Below, in pieces: positions 38,620 to 50,649 of a DNA stretch of 64,000 bases; the first letter of the stretch is position 1, and every line of letters starts with the position of its first letter. This stretch comes from Cycas panzhihuaensis (lineage: Eukaryota; Cycadophyta). Below the pieces are notes generated by a model, which saw only the letters and a program-made list of their open reading frames with translations, made no database searches and had not been told where the DNA came from. A program made the position numbers and the translations under genes. Where the stretch lies: assembly GCA_023213395.1 (NCBI GenBank), contig CM041465.1:133431741-133495740 (forward strand), given 5' to 3'.

Positions 38620-41245
38620 ATTAACTAGGTTGTAACTCTTAATATTTATAGCCTTTAGATTAATATTAATTAATCACCACTTAGTATTAACCATAAGTGA
38701 TTAACTTTAACTATAACTCTAATAGTTCTAGAGGTCTCTTGAAGCTACTATTACATTTGACCACCTTAAAATCCTCATGATTTCCACCCTAATTCTAGCC
38801 ACTCTTAACTTCACTCAACCATTTTAGCTTAAATGTGATGCTTCTAGGTTTCTCCTTAAGGTTATTATTATGCAAAATTTCCATCCCATCACATTCAAAA
38901 GATGGAAGCTTAAACCTCATAAATGTTGTTTATTTACTTACCAAAAAGAGATGAAGGCCATCCTTCATGACCTAGATAAATGACATTAATAACTCTTAGG
39001 ATCCCATTTTATTATCCTGATAAGCTATAATAGCCTTAAACTCTTTTTAACTAACCTATCCTCTTAGAAGAGCAATTTAAATGGTTTGACTAGCTCCAAG
39101 TTTTTATTTCATTATCACTTATAAATAGGAAAAATATTAAGTTGCCATTGATGCCCTCTCCTAGCTTCCTTGACCACCCACCTTTTTAACTATTTCTTGT
39201 CTTCAACCTACATGGTTAGCAAATTTGGCAACCACCAATAACATTCAACTTAACTATGACTAATAATCCCAAAAGGTTGACATCCACTTAGAGTGGTCCT
39301 ATTATACTAACCTTCTTATCTATAAGAATTGTTTTCTTGTTTACCTTAAATAGTCTTTTATTTCCAACACCCTTATCAAGTACCACTCTAATCCACTTGA
39401 CCATAGTTTTTACCACCCTAAACTTTTCACAACCATTTCAACTAGAATGTGATACTTTAAGATTTAGATTAGGAACTATACTTATATAAAACTTTCATCT
39501 GATTACCTTCGAAAGATGTAAGATTAAGGACCATTAATGTTGATTATCAACTTACTAGAAGAAGATGAAGGACATCTTACATATATTCAACAAATGGTGA
39601 TACTATCTCTTTGGTTTGACATTTACTATTCTTATAGACCATTATAGCCTTTCAACCCTCCTTGATCAACTAGTTTTTTTAGAGGAACAAGCTAAGTAGC
39701 TCAATTACCTATAGGTATTTAATTTAACTATAATGTATAAGCATGAGAAAATTAATGTTATTGTTAACACCCTCTCCCATTTATCCCCCAAATCCATAAT
39801 TCAAGTGATCACTAGACCTAAACCTAAATGGCTCATAGAATTAGTTACTGCCAACTAGTCCTAACTATATTATGCCCTATGGTTAGTAAAACTCCTCATA
39901 CAAAAAGATTAGTCTTGTTATAATGACCTCCTATTATATAAAATAGTACTTTTAATCACCCTTCTTCCCCTTTCGCTTTATTAATCTTGCTTGAATATCA
40001 TTCCTCTCCTCTTGGTGGCTACTCAAGTTTTCATAAAACCTACAAATGTATTCACTCTAACATTCATTAACTGTATATAAAGTTGATAATTTTACATTTT
40101 TGATAGAATGCATTATATGCCAATTAAACAAAATCGATACAAAGGCCACACCAATTTTAACCCTTACATGTTAATGATGGAAAATTGTAAGTCATTATAA
40201 TGGAATTTATTATGGGCCTCTTACTATCTATTAGGTTTGACTCTATTTAGGTCATTATAGATAAGATAACAAAGTATGCTCACTTTCTACCTATACACAT
40301 CCCTTATAAGGTTATCTACCTTGTTGACACATAAATTTTATTTATCTTTTACCTCCACATATTTCCATCAATAATTATATATGATTAAGACCCAATATTT
40401 ACTATCTCATTCTGGTAGGAGGTTTTATATACCTTAGGCACTCAATTCAACATGACCTTGGCCAATCATCCTAAAAATGATGGGAAATCTTAGGTTCTCA
40501 ATAAAACTCTAAAAATATACTTATGTTGCTTCACCTCAAAACTCCAGAGTAAATAAACATCTTAGATTATACTTGTTGAGTACTATTAAAACTCCTCCCA
40601 CCACTCTGTTATTGGTATATCCCCATTTATAGCCTCATGTGGTTAATCCCAACCTTTTTACAACACCCTAATAACCAACCTTTGAATAATAGTCATTTAA
40701 CAAAAATTAGAAGACATGGATCAAATCTCACATACCCTCAACTAGGACTAATCTTCAACCTAAAATTGCATGAAATAACTAGCCAACCACCACCATTATG
40801 ATAAAAGGAGTTTGTAATAGGTGACATGGTATTCCTTTGAATTCAATCATACAAGTAACAATCCCTTCACAATAATAAAAATCATAAGCTTAACCCTTGC
40901 TACTATGACTCTCACAAAGTTCTTCAAAGGATTAATCAAGTTGCTTATGCCCTTGAGCTCCTACCTAACACTAAAATATATAATATTTTTTATATCTCCT
41001 ATTTAGAAAAGTACCTTAGTAAAACTATTATCCTCTAGACTACCTTATCCATTCTTAGTGAAGAATAAGTTATTAAGGTCCCTCTACATTGCATCCTAGC
41101 TATAAGGTAATGCTATTTACATAACCATACCATCTCTAAGTATTTAGTATAGTAGGTCAACTATGATTTGGAAGGGGAAACATAAGAATCAATAGAGTTT
41201 GTAAATAAGCATATGCATCTTCTTCACTTTATGGACTCAATATCT
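38620..41245 (+). pseudogene. pol: Ty3/gypsy chromovirus pol relic O
   Basis: Heavily decayed but readable on plus. About 38740-39180: end of reverse transcriptase and RNase H (LNFTQPF, KCDASRF, FHPITFKRWKL). About 39300-39360: zinc-finger-like linker (LIYKNCFLVYLK). About 39400-39790: a second reverse transcriptase end and RNase H (LNFSQPFQLECD). About 39920-39990: a second linker (SPLGGYSSFHKTYK). About 40040-40640: integrase, with IIDKITKYAHFLPI and HPKNDGKS*VLNKTLK. About 40820-41245: the C-terminal part and chromodomain (SKYLV*WVNYDLEGET). RNase H before integrase, plus a chromodomain, identify a Ty3/gypsy chromovirus. Its upstream half is missing at LTR Q. Confidence 0.8.
38740..39970 (+). 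repeat. Tandem duplication of the RNase H to zinc-finger segment in relic O
   Basis: Two diverged copies, about 38740-39355 and 39355-39970. Matching landmarks are 610-615 bp apart: the LNFTQPF/LNFSQPF motif, the HP/HL.TF.R.K motif near 38890 and 39500, and LIYKN/LLYKI of the linker near 39320 and 39935. The first copy stops in the linker and returns to the end of reverse transcriptase, while the second runs on into integrase. Confidence 0.65.
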
Positions 41246-42734
41246 TAGGGGATAGGACTTATCACATAACTATTCATTAACCATAGAGTATAACTACTAG
41301 AACATATGACCAAGTAATTAAGTGGTTAGTGTTGACCATTAACTTTTATATACAAGTTATTTATCCCACCAATAGGATTATAGGCTACTTCTCTCTTGAA
41401 TAAGATTCTATATAAAGTGGCCATCATTGCTTACTTAAGGCCCAAGATGTACATGGTTTATTATATTGAAATAATATCAAGCAATTGCATCATCATATAT
41501 TTTGATGCCTATTTGGTGTTTAAATTTGTTCTCATTTTTGTATTAATTTACTTATTTTGCTAAAGTTAATAAACTAAATTATTATCTTACGTTTTTTTAT
41601 CTACTAATTTACTATTGTATAAAGAATGCTTAAGGAAGACATACTCTATGCATGTTCACTCATTCTTAAATATTATATAGATCTATAGAGATTCTATTTA
41701 GTTGCATTTATTTGCCCACATAATTTTGAGTGATGCTAGTATATTTATTTATGACCTTCTTAAAAGGCTCCTTGATTGTATCATACTTCCTAAAGTTGAA
41801 GAATATGGTTTATGGATATTTTTGTCCTACAAATAGATCCCCCATCAAGCCATCTCTTAGAATATCAATTTTTTTAATAAACTAATAAGTTATATATTAT
41901 TTAACTTATAATAAGTTAATAATTTTTTTTTTAATGAACTAATAGTCTTAGTGGCATCATATATTTTGAGTTACTACATCAAAACCCTTGATCTTACATT
42001 GAAATCAAATAGATGCCTTATTGATATGAATATACATTGGTATATTTTAGTCTTATAATGGCCTTAAAACCCACTTTCCTATAAGTTATTTAATATGAAA
42101 ATACATGCAATAATTCTCCCATAATTTGTAACTCATTTTGATCATTTTATCAACAACTTATTATTAGACTACTTTATTGAGTTAGTTAATTTCTTCATCT
42201 TCCTTGATACTTTAGTTGATTACTTTAGTCACTTATTTAGCATACCTTATTGTGGATTTGATAAATAAAAATCAAACCCATGTTACACCTACATACAATA
42301 GGATGTATTTTTCTCAAATATCATCATAAATATTACCATAAAACTTGTCACAAAGGACTTAAATGAGATAATTGAGAGTTAAATATATTATTAACCACCA
42401 AATAATTAGGTATAGATTAAGACACCAAAATATTACACTATAGTATATTTAGATACAATAACATAAGTAATGAAAAGATAATCCCTAACATCCTATGAGA
42501 CTATATAAATATAAAAAGAGGCTCCTTACATAATTTCCATGTAGCAAGGGGAGGTGATCCCTTATATACAAATGTTAAGTGGTAAATATCCTACTATTAA
42601 TTAGCTAGCATTATTAGTTAGATCCCATAATCACATCTTAAACTATTAGTTGTTAGGTCCCACGGCTATGTAGTAGGGATCCCTCAAATGCTAAGTCCCC
42701 AAAGTTTATCATATTTAGATATTTACAAATAAAT
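41246..42734. other. AT-rich stretch between convergent gypsy relics
   Basis: No coding or repeat structure recognised. As it lies downstream of both convergent relics, it is the place to expect their 3' LTRs, but I could not delimit LTR ends. Confidence 0.35.
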
Positions 42735-44059
42735 TTTGGTGATGCCAATGTTGTTTCTTTCAGTTTATAGCTAATCCACTGCATAAGATATTTAGAGATG
42801 ATCTAGTTATAATGGTAGTGTTGCAAAATGAGAAAGTGTTGTTCATCAAAGATGAGGAGGAGGGTTTCAAGGGTAGTGGATTAGCCAAGGTATTTCTTGA
42901 GGTAAGAGACATGGAATATGTTATGAATTTTGGTATTAGGGGGAAGCACTAAGTCATAAGAAAACTCTCTAATATGTTAGAAGATTTTGTATGGGCTATA
43001 GTATTGGGGGCTTAGTTGGCAATTCCTACTATTTTATAGAGATTGTTATTTATATGGTTAAAGATAGAAAAAGACTAATTCACCTAAAACAAAGAGTGGT
43101 TAGGACTATGGTGGTTTATGAGTTGTTTCATATAGTTGTGAGTGGAAGATAGGTTTTATTTGAGTGTGTTGAGAATATCATCTACATCTTAAAGCTTCTA
43201 CTAGATGATAATTATTCATAAGTTGGTGGTAAGTATATGGTGGAAAGGTGGGAAATAACTATAAAAAGACATGAATAAAGACATACTAATAGAAGAGTGG
43301 TGAGATGAGTTATACTAATACTTAGTGAGGGATAACCAAGAAGTCCATTTACTTTAGTATTTTGATGTGAAGCAATATAACTAGGTTTTTAATATTTTAT
43401 TAAGGACTTTTAATTGGCCATTAGTCTAGGGGTGGTAAGTTGAACTTATGTTGAAAGTGGTGCATAAGGCATGAAAGATCTCTTTCTAGAATCAACTCAT
43501 AAATTTAGGATCCTAATCATAGACTATAATAAAGGTAAATCTAGAGAGGTAAAAGACTAATTAGATGTACAAGATGATGAGGCACATAGATTTATAGGTG
43601 GTGTTGATAGGTGGGAAGTAGGCATAGTTAATAAATTTATTAATGATGACCAAGATGGATTTAAAATAATAAAATGAAAGAAGATTGATAAGGAAATCTG
43701 TGGTGATATCCTACCATTTATGTTGGGGAATATGTAGAGGTTGAAGGAGGCTCAAATATGTAATTATTTTAGGTTTATTACATTTGCATGTGTCATATTC
43801 ATAAACAAATGTGAGGATGTGAGATTTCATGTATAACTAATAGAAGTTAATATAGGTATGATAATATATTATATAAAATTTAGAATGACCTCAAAAAGGT
43901 GTGGAATCATTATCTAAGAGGATGTAAGGGATGAAGAGGGATGCTAGGTGGATAAAGATATGGTTCTTATAAAGAAGGTGATTATTATAAAGGGGCTAAT
44001 CAATCTTGATGTAGATATTCATGATCTATTAGGAATAGTCAAAATAAACATGTTAGTAA
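42735..44059 (-). pseudogene. pol: Ty3/gypsy chromovirus pol relic N
   Basis: On minus: a linker and zinc-finger trace at about 43830-44030; integrase (about 43250-43830) with INKFINYAYFPPI, YD*DPKF and TYHP*TNGQLKVLNKI near 43400-43450, then YCFTSKY; the C-terminal extension with NIFHVSYLKKYLG near 42890-42925; and a chromodomain trace, ISKYLMQWISYKL, near 42760-42800. It is close in sequence to relic O, so the two are one family in opposite orientation. Everything upstream of integrase is cut off by element B. Confidence 0.78.
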
Positions 44060-44702
44060 TGTTGGGTATTGTGACAATAATTATAGGCCTAAAATTATGG
44101 CATGTTTTCAGTGCAATCTCCCCCCCTAATCTTTCTCGGGGGGTTCTAACGGGGGTGAGAGCCCCCCTTGGCTGGGGGGTGTAGGGGTCATAGAACGCCC
44201 CTCACTAGGAGGGGGTTCAGGGGCAATAGTCTGCAACCCAAAAAATTGACCATGTAAACCTTATTAAAGTGTGAAGAGAATCATGGTTGTTTAATACAAA
44301 TACCCTAGATTCTATGGTTGAGATTTAGGTCTTGGATGTCCTCTCATGTAGCCCATTTTAGGGATTTTCTTATTATGTTGTAATGCTATGCAATGTACTA
44401 TGAAGAGGGCGGCGGCTTATTATTATTCCAGAGAGTACTCTATATCTGTGATGTACTATTTCTCCATTCTATAGAAATAAAGATCGATACCTTTCCTGTG
44501 TGGATGTTTCCCTAGAACACTGCTAGGGTTTTACCACGTTATATCAGGTGTACATGTGATGTTTGGCTTTTATTATCTTGTTACTATATAATCTCTAATT
44601 TTAGAACTTGCATGTAATTTTATGTTTCCATTTATGTAACTAGTTGTAAGAAAGTAATAGATCTTGGTGGTTGTTAGAGGGTTAGACCTTTCATTCTCAA
44701 CA
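44060..44702 (+). repeat. 5' LTR of element B
   Basis: 643 bp, TGTTGGGTATTGTGAC to TCATTCTCAACA. It has a G-rich island at about 44117-44225 with several runs of five to seven G. The open frame 43948-44184 is a by-product. Confidence 0.95.
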
Positions 44703-44720
44703 AGTGGTATCAGAGCCACT
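44703..44720 (+). other. Primer binding site of element B
   Basis: AGTGGTATCAGAGCCACT directly after the LTR, containing an exact TGGTATCAGAGCC. Confidence 0.93.
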
Positions 44721-44774
44721 CTTTTTCTTGCAGCGAGTTTATAAAGGTTTTTGGTGTTAGCTTTTCTACACCAA

Positions 44775-45620
44775 ATGGTAAAACTAACGACTGCAAAGTT
44801 TGAGGTGGAGAAATTCAATAGTAAGAACAACTTCGAGTTGTGGAAGCTAAAAGCGTATGATATTCTTGTACAGTAGGGTTTGTACAAAGCCCTTGCAAGA
44901 AAATCGAAGAAACCCGTGGGATGGATGATGATGAATGGGATAATTTAGACAAAAATGCACTTAGCACAATATGATTGTGCTTGGCAAATGAAGTCTTATT
45001 TAACATTGTAGGGGAGCAGATAGCAGCAGGATTATGGACTCGGTTGGAAGGCTTGTATATGACCAAATCAATAATGAACTGAATCTACCTGAAGAGGTAA
45101 CTGTACTCATTATGGATGAAGGAAGGTACAAATATCGCTAACCATTTAAATATTTTCAATACTCATATTTGTCAGTTGACTAGTATCGATGTTAAATTGA
45201 GGATAAAGATAAGGCAGTTACCTTGTTATACTCATTACCTAAATCCTAGGATAATATTGTCACCTCAATCAGTTTTAGCACTATAGATGAATTGGAATAT
45301 GACTCTATTGTGAGTGCTTTGCTAATGGAAGAACTGTAGAGGAAGTCTAGTCTTGAAACCTCCATACCAGAAGCCATGACAGTAAGGGGTGGAACATTTG
45401 AGAGAGGACAAAACTCTAGGAATACATTGAGATCTAAGTCAAAGAGAAAAAGGAGTAAGCTTAGGTGTTGGCATTGTAATAAGATCAGTCACCTTAACAA
45501 GGATTATTACAAAAGGAAGGAGTTCTAGATAAAGGAAGATCCAGCCAAGGAGGTGAATCAGGTGGAGTCAAATCAAGGTATGGATGATGATGTCTTGGTT
45601 GCTTGTAATGTTTCTCATTA
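44775..45620 (+). pseudogene. gag: Copia gag of element B
   Basis: The ATG at 44775 gives MVKLTTAKFEVEKFN, matching A's start. A TAG follows LVQ, where A has Gln. The chain continues through a capsid region with a TAG in SLPKS*DNI (Trp expected), to a zinc knuckle CWHCNKISHLNKDY near 45464-45506 in which the last Cys is Tyr. Small frame changes occur near 44900-45200. It would package element RNA in a functional copy; this one is inactive. Confidence 0.87.
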
Positions 45621-48600
45621 TCACCATATGTGTCCACACAGGAGTTGGTTCTCATCATACCAACCTCTTGATCGTGGTGATGTGCTTATAGGAAACAAAG
45701 TTTTTTGTAAGACAGTGGGCATTGGTAGCATCAAAATTAAGATGTTCGATGGGGTAGTTAGAACATTAACTGAGGTTAGACATGTACCTGATTTGAAAAG
45801 GAATCTGATTTCCTTTGGCAAATTAGATTCAAGTGGTTTTAAGCATACAAGTCATGAAGGAGTCCTAAAGGTGTTAAAGGGTGCCTTAGTTGTTATAAAA
45901 GCCTTAAAGAGAGGAAATCTTTATATTTCAGTGGGAAGTATAAATGTCAGCCAAGCAGCTACAATGTCAAAGACTGCAGAAGATCCTGCTCAGTTATGGC
46001 ATTAAAGACTTGGGCACATGAGTGAGAAAGGACTTAAGGTACTGATAAACCGTAAGTTGCTTCCTAACTTGCAGCTTTCAGATTTGGCTTTCTGCAAACA
46101 TTATGTTTTTGAAAAATAGTGTAAACTCAGGTTTAAAGTAGGGAGTTACACTAGTAAAGGCATTCTAGATTACATACATTCAGATGTATGGGGACCAGCC
46201 CCTAAAATATCTTATGGAGGATCATTGTATTTTGTCACATTTATAGATGATTACTCCAAGAAGGTATGGATATATTTTTTGAAAAGGAAATCTAAAGTTT
46301 TCAGTGTGTTTAAGTAGTTCAAGGCTTTAGTTAAGAACAGTACTTGTAAGACAATCAAATGTTTAAGAACTAACAATGGAGGTGAGTTCAACTCCTTGGA
46401 ATTTGAGAACTATTGCAAAGAAGCTGGGATCGAAAGACACAAGACCACTAGCTATACTCCGTAGCAAAATGGCATTGTTGAGTGCATGAATAGGACACTC
46501 TTGGAAAGAGCAAGAAGCATGCTAAGTAATGCAGGAGTAGAGCAAGGCTTATGGGTAGAAGCTGTTCAAATAACTTACTATCTGGTAAATAGGTCACCAT
46601 CAGTTGCAATAGATTGTAAGATTCCTGAAGAGGTATGGACTGGACATCTGTATGATTATTTAAATTTAAAATTTTTTGGTTGTGATGTTTATGCCTGGAC
46701 TGACAAAAGTAAATGTTCAAAGTTAGACCCAAAATCCAAGAGATATATCTTTGTTGGTTATGGTGATAAGGATGGTGTGAAGGGATACAGGTTATGGGAT
46801 CTTATTGCCCACAAAATCACCATTAACAGAGATGTTATATTTTATGAATCCCCCATTGTAAAATCAGACAATGTAGAAGCTGAAATGAAACAGGAGCAGC
46901 AAGATGAACATCAACAAGTTAAGTTTGAAATGCAGCCATCTGTGGAATCAGAAGAGCATGAAGATCTTTCTGAAGATGAATCAATAGCAGATTCACAGGA
47001 GTATGTGGACACTCCTCTGCCAACAGTTAGAAGATCTACATGAGTTAGTCATCCACCTGACAGGTACAACCCTTCTATTTCTATTGCTTTAGTTTCTAAT
47101 GATGGTGAGCCCACATGTTATCAGGAAGCAGTAGATGATATCCATGGAGAGAAGTGGATAAGGGCTATGCAGGAAGAGATAGATGCCTTGAAGAAAAATC
47201 ATTCATGGGACTTGGTAGAACTTCCACATGGCAAAAAGACTGTTGGTTGCAGGTGGGTTTTCAAAAAGAAAATAAATGTTGATGGAAAGGTTAATAAATA
47301 TAGGGCACAACTGGTGGCAAAAGGCTTTGCACAGAAAGTAGGTATTGACTTTCATGAGATATTTTCACCAGTTGTTAAACTTGTTTTAATTCAAGTGCTG
47401 TTAGCATTGGTAACTTCTCTCGATTTGGAGTTGGAGCAGTTAGATGTAAAAATAACTTTTCTACATGGAGATTTAGATGAGGAGATCTATATGGATCAAC
47501 TAGAGGGGTTTATATAAGATGGCATGAAAAGACTTATTTGCAGGCTCAAGAAATCATTGTATGGCCTGAAATAATCACCCAGGCAGTGGTACAAGAAGCT
47601 TGATGCCTTCATGGAGGGCCAAAATTTTAAAAGAAGTGAGTATGATCATTGTATTTACTTCAAATTTATGGACAATGGCTTATTCATTATCTTGGTGTTA
47701 TATGTTGATGACATGCTGGTTGCAAGCAAGAGCATGGTAGAAATCAATAAGCTAAAGGCTCAATTGGCTAGGACTTTTGATATGAAGGATCTAGGAGTTG
47801 CAAAATAAATCTTAGTCATGGAGATACGTAGAGATAGGAAAAGTGGTAAGCTATGGTTATCATAGCAGAAATATGTGGAGAAGGTGCTAACCAGGTTTTG
47901 GATGGCAAATGTGAAACCAGTGAGTATCCCATTAACTTCCCACTTCAAGCTTTCATCTAATATGAGTCTTAGTAGTGAAGAAGAAAAGTCTTATATATCT
48001 CGTGTGCCTTATGCCAGTGCAGTAAGAAGTTTGATGTATGCCATGGTATGTACAAGACTTGATATTTCACATGTAGTCAGTGTAGTTAGTAGGTTTATGG
48101 CAAATCTAGGAAAGGAACATTAGGCTACAGTGAAATGGGTGCTTTGATATTTAAGAGGCACTAGTGATTACTTCATCACCTTTGGAGGTACAGGTAATCA
48201 GTTTGTGGATACATTGATTCAAATTTTATAGGAGATTTAGACAAAAGAAGGTCTACTTCAGGTTATATTTTCACTTTTGCAAATGGTCTAGTTAGTTGGA
48301 TGTCCAAATTGTAGAGCACAATTGCACTATCAACCACAAAAGCTGAATATATTACTATAGCACATGCTTATAAAGAAGCAATCTGGTTACAGGGTCTATT
48401 GGTTGAGCTTAGAAGGAGACAAGAAAATATAAAGGTATTTTGTGACAGTCAAAGTGCTATTTACCTAGCCAAGAATCTAGCTTATCACAGTAGAACAAAG
48501 CATATTGCTCTTAAGTACCCTTTTGTTAGACAGGTTGTGGAAGCAGGTGGAGTGGTACTTGAGAAGATTCACACTAATCAGAATTATGCTGATATATTCA

Positions 48601-48656
48601 CAAAACTAGTACCATTAGAGAAGTTCAAATGGTGTTTGACTTCTCTTGGCTTGTAG
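45621..48656 (+). pseudogene. pol: Copia pol of element B
   Basis: The protease active site is deleted: SHYHH runs straight into MCPHRSW, where A still has the 11 residues DWLLGSSASHH. Then GAG-pre-integrase (to about 46020; AQLWH*RLGHMSE), and integrase (about 46140-46800) with SDVWGPAPK, LRTNNGGEF (second Asp now Asn) and VECMNRTL. Reverse transcriptase (about 47160-47810) has QLDVKITFLHGDLDEE and the catalytic LYVDDMLVAS at 47699-47728. RNase H (about 48230-48656) has KRRSTSGYIF and CDSQSAIYLA and ends SLGL*. Fewer frameshifts than A, but many TAG/TAA stops. Confidence 0.92.
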
Positions 48657-48697
48657 AAAAGATGATGAAGGATCTAGGAAAGGTAGCAGGTAATTGT

Positions 48698-48712
48698 TGT
48701 CAAGGTGGAGAT
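48698..48712 (+). other. Polypurine tract of element B
   Basis: TTGTCAAGGTGGAGAT just before the 3' LTR, identical in form to A's. Confidence 0.8.
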
Positions 48713-49354
48713 TGTTGGGTATTATGACAACAATTATAGGCCTAAAATTATGGCATGTTTTCGATGCGATTTCCCCCTCTAATCTTTCTCGGGGGGTTCC
48801 AAAGGGGGCGAGAGCCCCTCTTGGCTGGGGGGTGTGGGGGCGTGGAATGCCCCCTACTAGGAGGGGGTTCAGGGGCGATAGCCCCCAACCCAAAAAATTG
48901 ACCATGTAAATCTTATCAAAGTGTAAATAGAATTAGGGTTGTTCAATACAAATAGCCTAGATTCTATGGTTGAGATTTAGGTCTTGGATGTCCTCTCATG
49001 TAGCCTATTTTAGGGCTTTTCTTATTATGTTGTAATGTTATGCAATGTACTGTGTAGAGGGCAGTAACTGATTATTATTTTAGAGAGCACTCTATATCTG
49101 TGATGTACTATTTCTCTATTCTACACCAATAAAGATTGATACCTTTCCTGTGTGGATGTTTCCCTAGCACACTGTTAGGGTTTTACCACGTTATATCGGG
49201 TGCACATGTGATGTTTGGCTTTCATTATCTTATTACTATATAATCTCTAATTTTAGAACTTACATGTAATTTTATGTTTCTATTTTTGTAATTAGTTGTA
49301 AGAAAGTAATAGATCTTGGTGGCTGTTAGAGGGTTAGACCTTCTATTCTTAACA
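48713..49354 (+). repeat. 3' LTR of element B
   Basis: 642 bp, TGTTGGGTATTATGAC to CTATTCTTAACA. The G-rich island is at about 48775-48895; frames over it on both strands are non-coding. Confidence 0.95.
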
Positions 49355-49615
49355 ATTAAGAGGAAAAAAGAAAAAGCTATAGAAGAGGAGGGGAGGTAAA
49401 GAAGAAGTTCTAAACTCTATGTTTCCACTACCTATAAATAAGAGTCTTCAAATACTCCACCTACCTATCAAGGTGCTAGTGAAAGACAATATATACATAT
49501 ATTTATATATGAACAAGAAAATAAAACTAAGATTCAAATAAATTAAACTACTTACAAAAGATTATTAGAAAAAATATGAGGTGAGCCTTAAAAATGACAA
49601 ACTTGCCATCTTACA
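49355..49615. repeat. Repeat M, first copy
   Basis: Aligns in direct orientation with 63735-64000 at an offset of about 14380 bp. Shared landmarks include GAAGAAG(T/C)TCTAAACTC, CATAAATAAGAGTCTTCAAAT with a one-base variant, ATATACATATATTTATATAT and AGGTGAGCCTT. It is cut on the left by element B. The second copy runs off the window, so the full length is unknown. Confidence 0.8.
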
Positions 49616-50612
49616 AGGGCCCTATAATATCAAAAATCCCTCTAAGAGACTTCTTGAGTACTTCTAATGATAGAAAGTTTACAAAAGACATGTAGAAAGG
49701 AGGGAAACTCAATGAAAGTAGTAGAAAATCACATGAGCAATGTAAGCATGAGATGGAATGTGACTCATAAACAACATTCATATAATAAGAATTATTCTAT
49801 CCAAAAATTGGCAATATTTTAATAATATAACATTCTAAAAAATTTTCTCTCCTTCCCCATAGAAAGTAGAAGGTATAAATAGATTTGCAAAGGAAGTCCT
49901 TGGTGCATTTGAGGCTCATGATTTCCATCAAACCATGAGCAAAAACCATGAATACTTGGTTCATGGATTTGAATGAGTATAAAATTGAATGTAGATAAGT
50001 TAAGATTCAAATGAAAACCCACAGATTAAGGAGTATTTGCTGAGGAGTAATGAAGGGTAAAGGGCCTAGAATAATAAATCTTAATACCATACATTATAAG
50101 GCATATTGAATTTTGGTGGCTCAAAAAGGTAAAAGATGAGTTTTCTTTTTTTTAAGAAATCATCGACCATAATTTGATAATAGAGCAATACCACCTCATT
50201 ATTAAAAATAGAATGAGACAACTTATCCCATTGAGATTTTCTCAATGGTATAGGTTTTCTTTATTAAGAAAATAGAAATGGGATAGGAGGCACCCTATCA
50301 TAATTTTTACAATAAGACAAGTATGTTCCATTGTAAAAAATAAAATAGGATAAGGAAATACAATGGGGCATAATAATAGTAACTTAAAAAGGAACCAAAG
50401 TCCAAATTTCACTAATAAAATATGGTAAAAATAGATAATAGTCATAAGTGGAGGTTAGAAGTACTCTTGAAGTTGCTCAAGGATGTTTCCAAATATGTGG
50501 AGCCCATGTGAATAAGTAATATAATGCTACATACCATAATCAGAATTACCATAGGTTATAAAAACATGTACATATATCACCACATCATAACTAACATCAA
50601 GTCATATATATA

Positions 50613-50649
<37 letters not shown>

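Larger units (their letters stand above)
44060..49354 (+). mobile_element. Complete Ty1/copia retrotransposon B (A family)
   Basis: 5.3 kb on plus: 5' LTR 44060-44702, primer site from 44703, gag, pol, polypurine tract, 3' LTR 48713-49354. Protein and LTRs are clearly homologous to element A. The LTRs are roughly 90% alike by eye, so B is probably younger than D or K. Flanking 5-mers are AGTAA (44055-44059) and ATTAA (49355-49359), one mismatch. However, the left flank is gypsy relic N and the right flank is repeat M, so a simple single insertion is not assured. Confidence 0.93.

Noticed and set aside
40821-41006. 61-codon plus-strand frame as a small gene.
   Set aside because: It is out of frame with, and overlaps, the C-terminal part of gypsy relic O.
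45621-45821. Minus-strand frame opposite element B's pol.
   Set aside because: It is the antisense shadow of a recognised pol domain and has no features of its own.
44775-48656. Possible alternative genetic code or programmed readthrough with TAG and TAA read as Gln.
   Set aside because: Many stops stand at Gln positions and several are shared between copies, but others stand at Trp (TAG) and Arg (TGA) positions, normal CAG/CAA codons are also used, and frameshifts are present. Deamination decay explains all of them.
48615-48909. Open frames rich in Gly, Pro and Arg on both strands.
   Set aside because: They overlie the G-rich island of the B LTR, recur in the same island of each LTR copy, and are not continuous with any gene.
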